Assembly: GCF_001307275.1 (NCBI RefSeq)
Contig: NZ_CP012831.1
Span: forward strand, 2,720,501-2,784,500
Origin: Pseudomonas fluorescens
GTDB taxonomy: Bacteria > Pseudomonadota > Gammaproteobacteria > Pseudomonadales > Pseudomonadaceae
Reading direction: 5' to 3'
Length of the DNA: 64,000 nt
Position 1 is the first letter of the stretch; every line of letters starts with the position of its first letter. Positions 59,882 to 64,000 of this stretch are shown here, in pieces. The notes beneath the pieces were generated by a model. The model ran no database searches and was not told where the DNA came from. It worked only from the letters and a program-made list of their open reading frames with translations. Made by a program: the position numbers and the translations under genes.

Positions 59882-59922
59882 GGCGGCTTCGCCACCCAGC
59901 GGGAGCAAGCTCCCTCGCCACG
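59882..59922. repeat. Single REP arm, GTGGCGAGGGAGC family
   Basis: GGCGGCTTCGCCACCC followed by AGCGGGAGCAAGCTCCCTCG, one half of the pair type seen at 58228-58358, in the gap between two leftward genes. Confidence 0.7.
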
Positions 59923-59933
59923 GGGATTTGTGC

Positions 59934-60950
59934 TTAGCCTGCGTGGCTGTACAAGATGTTGTAGAACGAGGTGTGCTCATCGTTGATCAAGGCAAGATCC
60001 TGCCCCGTGGGAATTTTTTCGAACAGCGCTTTGTCGACCCCCATCCGACGCCGGATGATCACTTCCAGCAATTGGCCGAACAACGCTTCATCACGGACGT
60101 GTTTTTTCAGTTTTAGAACGTCGCGAGGTTTGTCTTTCAGGATGTGAAAGGCGTAATTCATCACAACCATATTGGAGACGAACAGGTTTGCCGTTGACTG
60201 AAGCGGATTGACCGCATCGATCAACGCATCAAATATTTTTTTCGGGTCCTGAGCGTACGTGAGCAGAAATACATCGGGGTACATAAGCTCGCTGTGGCGA
60301 TCATTGATCGCGAAGCGGTAATGAGTCTCGTCGGGCTCGGTGAGTAATCTGACGGTGCTTGTTTGAAAGGTTTTCAACGTCCTGAGCAGTTCATGCTCTT
60401 TCCTGCTGTCGGCCTTGATCGTTTTGTAGACCCGATCAATCACATCCAGAAAAGCCACGGGCCCCAGCCCGTCGGTCGCCATCATCAGTTGATTACCTTC
60501 GATGCTGAACCGGCGATAAGCCTCGTCATCAATGCTCAATTCGAAAAGCAGGAACCTGAGCATGTAGTTCCTCAGGTGCGCGTCCGCATCCAGGGCGCTG
60601 TTCTTCAAGCTGATCAGTTGGATCAGGTAGAAGAAAATAAAGTACTGCTTGTTGGTTCGTTGACGGTTGTCGATTTCAAGCAGGTAGCCAAAACGTGACA
60701 GGACCAGCAGCAGGGCGTAGCAGTCGGGTTCCGTGAAGCCGTTCTTCAACATGGCTTTTTCGAAAGCGCTGACGGAAAACAAATCATGCCAGCGGCTAAC
60801 GCTGAAGGGCGCGCCATTGCGTTTTCTGGCGACAGCGGTCAGCAGCGCAGGCTCGTCTTCTTCGTAAAAAACAGCACCCAACGCCTTCGGATACGGCCGG
60901 ACGTTCAGGAAGTTTTCAAGCTTGTATGAGAGCAGATCGAGTACATCCAT
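59934..60950 (-). CDS. Hypothetical protein, 338 aa
   Basis: I do not recognise this protein. It is soluble, without signal peptide or clear membrane helix, although a hydrophobic, aromatic-rich stretch lies near 103-118 (QYFIFFYLIQLISL). It appears mostly helical. No catalytic motif stands out. The base composition is lower in GC than the T6SS genes. It lies between the coiled-coil lipoprotein gene and the Rhs toxin-immunity pair, in the same orientation as all of them. It might belong to the Rhs module, but there is no direct evidence. The ATG at 60950 has only a weak AGG upstream. Confidence 0.65.
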   Translation of the reverse strand: MDVLDLLSYKLENFLNVRPYPKALGAVFYEEDEPALLTAVARKRNGAPFSVSRWHDLFSVSAFEKAMLKNGFTEPDCYALLLVLSRFGYLLEIDNRQRTNKQYFIFFYLIQLISLKNSALDADAHLRNYMLRFLLFELSIDDEAYRRFSIEGNQLMMATDGLGPVAFLDVIDRVYKTIKADSRKEHELLRTLKTFQTSTVRLLTEPDETHYRFAINDRHSELMYPDVFLLTYAQDPKKIFDALIDAVNPLQSTANLFVSNMVVMNYAFHILKDKPRDVLKLKKHVRDEALFGQLLEVIIRRRMGVDKALFEKIPTGQDLALINDEHTSFYNILYSHAG

Positions 60951-61078
60951 TGCTTTAAGCCTGCCGTCTCGTATTGCGAGGTAGATATTCGTTGCTGTAT
61001 TTGGCCTTGTGCTTGTTGCGGTATGTAGGTTGTGCTTCTTTCCAGGTGTATGTCAGAGGGATAGTTTGATGGTTTATG

Positions 61079-61549
61079 TTATTGCGGTTTATGAAGCCAG
61101 GAAGAAAAATCGGATATGTAAATTTCATCCAGCGTTAGCGTCGACGGTATGTTTTCGATGCTGTCAGCTATCTCGTCATAAGGTGTTGGCAAGACGTAGC
61201 AGAAGCCGAAATCCTCGTTGAGGATTATGACGCCATTAAATATACGCTGGCGTTCAGTCAGCTTTTTTATTTGGTCAAAACGCATCCCTGTAGAAAGTGT
61301 GTTTTGATAAAGCCCTGTGTATCGCGCGTTGCAGCCGATTGAAAAAATTGTTCCGTCAGGAAGGGTCGAGAGAGTGAGCGTACTATCGATTACGTACGCT
61401 GTTCTTGTTTCGCCGTCAGGTAGCGTGTAGCTCTTTATCTCGACTTTATGATGCTCATAGAGCTCATTCATGTAGGTCGAGATATTGTCTTGCAATAAGA
61501 TGTTCGCAATTGAATGCTTGGATTTTATGTCGGCTGCAAAATCAATCAT
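61079..61549 (-). CDS. Probable immunity protein of the Rhs toxin
   Basis: 156-aa protein with no signal peptide and an acidic character, of no family that I recognise. Its ATG follows the stop codon of the Rhs gene without any gap (TAA then ATG), with GGTGGA upstream in the Rhs coding end, so the two are translationally coupled. This position, small size and low GC content are those of the immunity proteins that protect from Rhs C-terminal toxins. The lack of an export signal implies that the toxin acts in the cytoplasm. Confidence 0.72.
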   Translation of the reverse strand: MIDFAADIKSKHSIANILLQDNISTYMNELYEHHKVEIKSYTLPDGETRTAYVIDSTLTLSTLPDGTIFSIGCNARYTGLYQNTLSTGMRFDQIKKLTERQRIFNGVIILNEDFGFCYVLPTPYDEIADSIENIPSTLTLDEIYISDFSSWLHKPQ

Positions 61550-64000
61550 TTAAATTCCACCGTTCATTAGCGTGCCGTTTACGTAGACGGGTGAGTCTTT
61601 TATAAGGTCATAATTTTTAAAGTCACCATGTCCAATCCTACCGAATACAACATCTTCACCGGATTTATTGACTTTATAGACCTTCCAGTAATCATTGCCA
61701 TGAATGTTGGGTTGGGTAGGGCTGCCGCCTGGATGGTAGTCAAGCTTGTAGGTGGCCCCGGATTTTGTACTGCGCACATACTGGACGTGCTGAATCGCAT
61801 CCGGTCTGCCGGCTTGTGGATAGGTTTTGGTCCATCCTCGCGATGTCAGGTAGCCGTCGACGTCAGCAGGTTTTTTCCCGGTTAGTTTTCCAGTCCATCG
61901 CTGGGTTATCGTATTTTTTCTGGCAAAGCCTTTGGCCGAGGTACAGCTCAGTCCTAGTGGGTCGGCATACCCTGCGGGATTCGGCGCATAAGCATAGAAA
62001 TTAATTCCCCCCGCCAACCCAATCGGATCCGGCGTAGTAAACCGCCCGACATCCGGATCATAAAACCTGAACGTATTGAAATGCAGCCCGGTTTCCCGGT
62101 CCAGGTACTGCCCCTGGAACCGCAAATTCTGCTCTTCGATGTAATACGGCTCGCGCACCTCTTCCAGCGTGTTGCCCCAAACCCGATACGTGGCCTGCCA
62201 AACGTTGTGCCCGTCGGCTTCGGTGAGTTGTTCCGGCAGGCCGTTGAGGTCGTTGTGGTAGTAGCGGATCTTTTGCAGCGGGCCGCTTCCATCGACGCGG
62301 GCCAGGGGTTCGTAGCCGTCGTCTTCGTAGAGGTAGAGGCTGGTTTGCTGGTGGCGGTGTTCCTGCAACAGGCGCAGGCCGTCCCAGGTGAAACGGGTTT
62401 CGCCCAGCGGGTAACCGTGGTTGTCGTGTTCGGTTTTTTCGATGCGCCGGCCCAGCGGGTCGTAGGCCATGTTGACCACGCTGCCGTCGTCGTTGCGCAC
62501 CTCGATCAAGCGGCTTTCGGCGTCATAGGTGAAGTGTTGCACGCCGAGTTTGGCGCTGCGTTTTTCGATCATCCGGCCGAAGGCGTCGTAGCGGTAGCGC
62601 TTGTCCTGGTAGGTCAGCAGTTTGTTGTGCACCACCAGCCCGGCGCCGGGGGCCGGGCCGTCCAGCAGGTTGGCGGCGGCGTCGTAGGTGAAGGTCTCGC
62701 GTTGGCCGTGCAGGCTGTCCTGGCTGGCGATGATGCGGCCTGTGGCGTCGTAGTGCAGTAGCTGGCGCTGTTGCGTGGTGGGTTGCTGGTCGAGTTTGCC
62801 GATCAGGTTGTTGGCGGGGTCGTACTCGAAGTGTTGTTGCACCGCCGCCGGCAGCAGCGAGGGTTGGCTGCTGTGGCGGCGTTGACGCGTGCGCAGGCGG
62901 CCGCTGCGGTCGTATTCGCTGCGGGTGCTGATCTGGCCTTGGGTGCGCAGCACTTCGCGGTGCAGGCGGTCGCGTTCGAAGTCGCTGATGACCTGGCCGT
63001 CGAGGTTGATCTGGTGCAGGTGGCCGCTGCCGTAGTACAGGCGGTTGACCCAACGGCCGTCGGGCAGTTGACTCTGGATCCGGTTGCCGAGTTCGTCATA
63101 GCGGTGTTGCAGGCTGCCGGCGGCGCTGTTTTCGGCGAGCAACTGGCCGAGGGCGTCGTAGGCGAAGCTCAGGGTCTGGGCGTTGCCCTGCAGGTCGGTG
63201 AAGGTGACGGCGGTGAGTTGGTCCAGCGGGTCGTAACTGTATTCAGTGCGGCCATCGTCGGTGACTTTGGCGATCAGTCGGCCCGCGGCGTCGCGTTCCA
63301 GGCGATGGACGATGGTCGCCGGCGGTGTTTCGGGAATAATCGCCAGGCCCGTGCCGTAAGGCGCGGGAATCGCCGTCACCGCCGCGACGTTGTCGAGGCG
63401 GTCGTAGTCGTAGCGTTTGGCGCTGCCGTCCAGGTCCTGTTGTTCGGCCAACCGATCCCCTGCATCCCAGGCAAACCGGTAGCTTTCGCCATTCTCGTTG
63501 GTCAGCGCTTGCAGCCGGCCGAAGCTGTCGTAGACAAACTGCACCTGCCGGCCCTGGGCGTCGGTGCGTTGGCGGACCTGGCCGCGGCGGTTGTGTTGGT
63601 AGAGCGTGGTGTGCCCGGCCGGGTCGGTGTAGCCGGTGAGCTGGCCGGCGGTGTCGCGTTGGTAACGTTCGGTGCGGCCGTCCGGCAACTGGCTGCCGAG
63701 CAAACGCCCCTGGGCGTCGTAGCTGAATTGGGTGCGCTCGCCGAGGGCGTCGGTGATGGTCTGCAAATAACCGCGGGCGTCGTAGCTGAAGCGTGTCGGG
63801 TAACCCGAGCAATCGACGTGTTCCACCAATTGGCCGAACGGGTTCCAGCGCAGTTTTTTGCTTTTGCCGGTGGCGTCGATGATTTCCACGACCTGGCCGT
63901 GGGCGTCGTGGCGGTAGCGGGTGACGTGGCCCAGCGGGTCGATTTCCGCGGTGCAGTTGCCGCGTTGATCGTAGCGGTATTTCCAGCTGTGGCCGGCGGG
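61550..64000 (-). CDS. Rhs repeat protein with C-terminal toxin (N-terminal part outside window)
   Basis: C-terminal 816 residues of an Rhs/YD-repeat polymorphic toxin; the frame stays open to the right edge, so the start lies beyond it. The YD repeats (YDxxGRL type) fill most of the visible part and build the shell that encloses the toxin. The core ends with the typical DPIGLAGGINFYAYAPNP and DPLGL (61949-61963), the aspartyl-protease self-cleavage region. The last 132 residues form the toxin tip, with YKLDYHPGGSPTQPNIHG and GRIGHGDFKNYDL; I cannot assign them to a known toxin family. Several His, Asp and Lys are compatible with a nuclease. Composition changes sharply to AT-rich right after DPLGL, typical of toxin-tip exchange. 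The neighbour at 61549 is the likely immunity gene. Confidence 0.92.
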   Translation of the reverse strand, partial: PAGHSWKYRYDQRGNCTAEIDPLGHVTRYRHDAHGQVVEIIDATGKSKKLRWNPFGQLVEHVDCSGYPTRFSYDARGYLQTITDALGERTQFSYDAQGRLLGSQLPDGRTERYQRDTAGQLTGYTDPAGHTTLYQHNRRGQVRQRTDAQGRQVQFVYDSFGRLQALTNENGESYRFAWDAGDRLAEQQDLDGSAKRYDYDRLDNVAAVTAIPAPYGTGLAIIPETPPATIVHRLERDAAGRLIAKVTDDGRTEYSYDPLDQLTAVTFTDLQGNAQTLSFAYDALGQLLAENSAAGSLQHRYDELGNRIQSQLPDGRWVNRLYYGSGHLHQINLDGQVISDFERDRLHREVLRTQGQISTRSEYDRSGRLRTRQRRHSSQPSLLPAAVQQHFEYDPANNLIGKLDQQPTTQQRQLLHYDATGRIIASQDSLHGQRETFTYDAAANLLDGPAPGAGLVVHNKLLTYQDKRYRYDAFGRMIEKRSAKLGVQHFTYDAESRLIEVRNDDGSVVNMAYDPLGRRIEKTEHDNHGYPLGETRFTWDGLRLLQEHRHQQTSLYLYEDDGYEPLARVDGSGPLQKIRYYHNDLNGLPEQLTEADGHNVWQATYRVWGNTLEEVREPYYIEEQNLRFQGQYLDRETGLHFNTFRFYDPDVGRFTTPDPIGLAGGINFYAYAPNPAGYADPLGLSCTSAKGFARKNTITQRWTGKLTGKKPADVDGYLTSRGWTKTYPQAGRPDAIQHVQYVRSTKSGATYKLDYHPGGSPTQPNIHGNDYWKVYKVNKSGEDVVFGRIGHGDFKNYDLIKDSPVYVNGTLMNGGI

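Overview
The window reads as chromosomal DNA of a Pseudomonas from the P. fluorescens species complex. Four things point there: GC-rich coding with long antisense shadow frames, the two-subunit pyruvate carboxylase locus with PycR- and HexR-type regulators, an H2/HSI-II-type type VI secretion (T6SS) cluster with a sigma-54 activator and a PP2C/kinase pair, and many REP-type palindromes of two families (GTGGGAGCGAGCTTGCTCGC and GTGGCGAGGGAGCTTGCTCC). I saw no rRNA, tRNA, insertion sequence, integrase or CRISPR array.

Left part (1-13.2 kb): the 3' end of a GGDEF/EAL protein; a small conserved protein; a HexR-type RpiR regulator behind a perfect TTGTAGT-ATA-ACTACAA palindrome; a small PA3496-like protein; divergent pycR and pycA-pycB(oadA); an autotransporter whose ribosome binding site lies inside a perfect hairpin; an amino-acid ABC binding protein and permease without an ATPase gene, divergent from a homocysteine S-methyltransferase family gene.

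Middle part (13.4-31.6 kb): two giant toxin-like proteins of the DUF6543 ('dermonecrotic toxin domain') type. The first (13441-18393) carries what looks like a circularly permuted OTU cysteine protease and an NLS-like basic patch. Between the giants lie two GNAT acetyltransferases, a PaiB-like FMN protein and a MocR regulator whose linker is encoded by a phased array of DnaA-box-like 9-mers. Next come an acetylpolyamine amidohydrolase and polyamine-binding protein operon, and an AT-richer three-gene cassette: a ribbon-helix-helix-like protein, a PD-(D/E)XK nuclease-like protein and a caspase-like (CHAT-type) protein. This cassette is the best candidate here for an undescribed defence or cell-death system.

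Right part (31.9-64 kb): a leftward vgrG - DUF4123 adaptor - lipoprotein immunity - class-3 lipase operon. Divergent from it is the complete T6SS core tssA-B-C-E-F-G-H, sfa, small lipoprotein, tagH(fha), tssJ-K-L-M, PP2C phosphatase and Ser/Thr kinase, nearly all translationally coupled. No hcp or PAAR gene is present. Composite REP mosaics in the same orientation flank the whole block. Beyond it lie a coiled-coil lipoprotein, an unrecognised protein, a small immunity-like gene and the C-terminal part of an Rhs protein whose toxin tip switches composition right after the DPLGL cleavage motif; the Rhs gene runs off the right edge.
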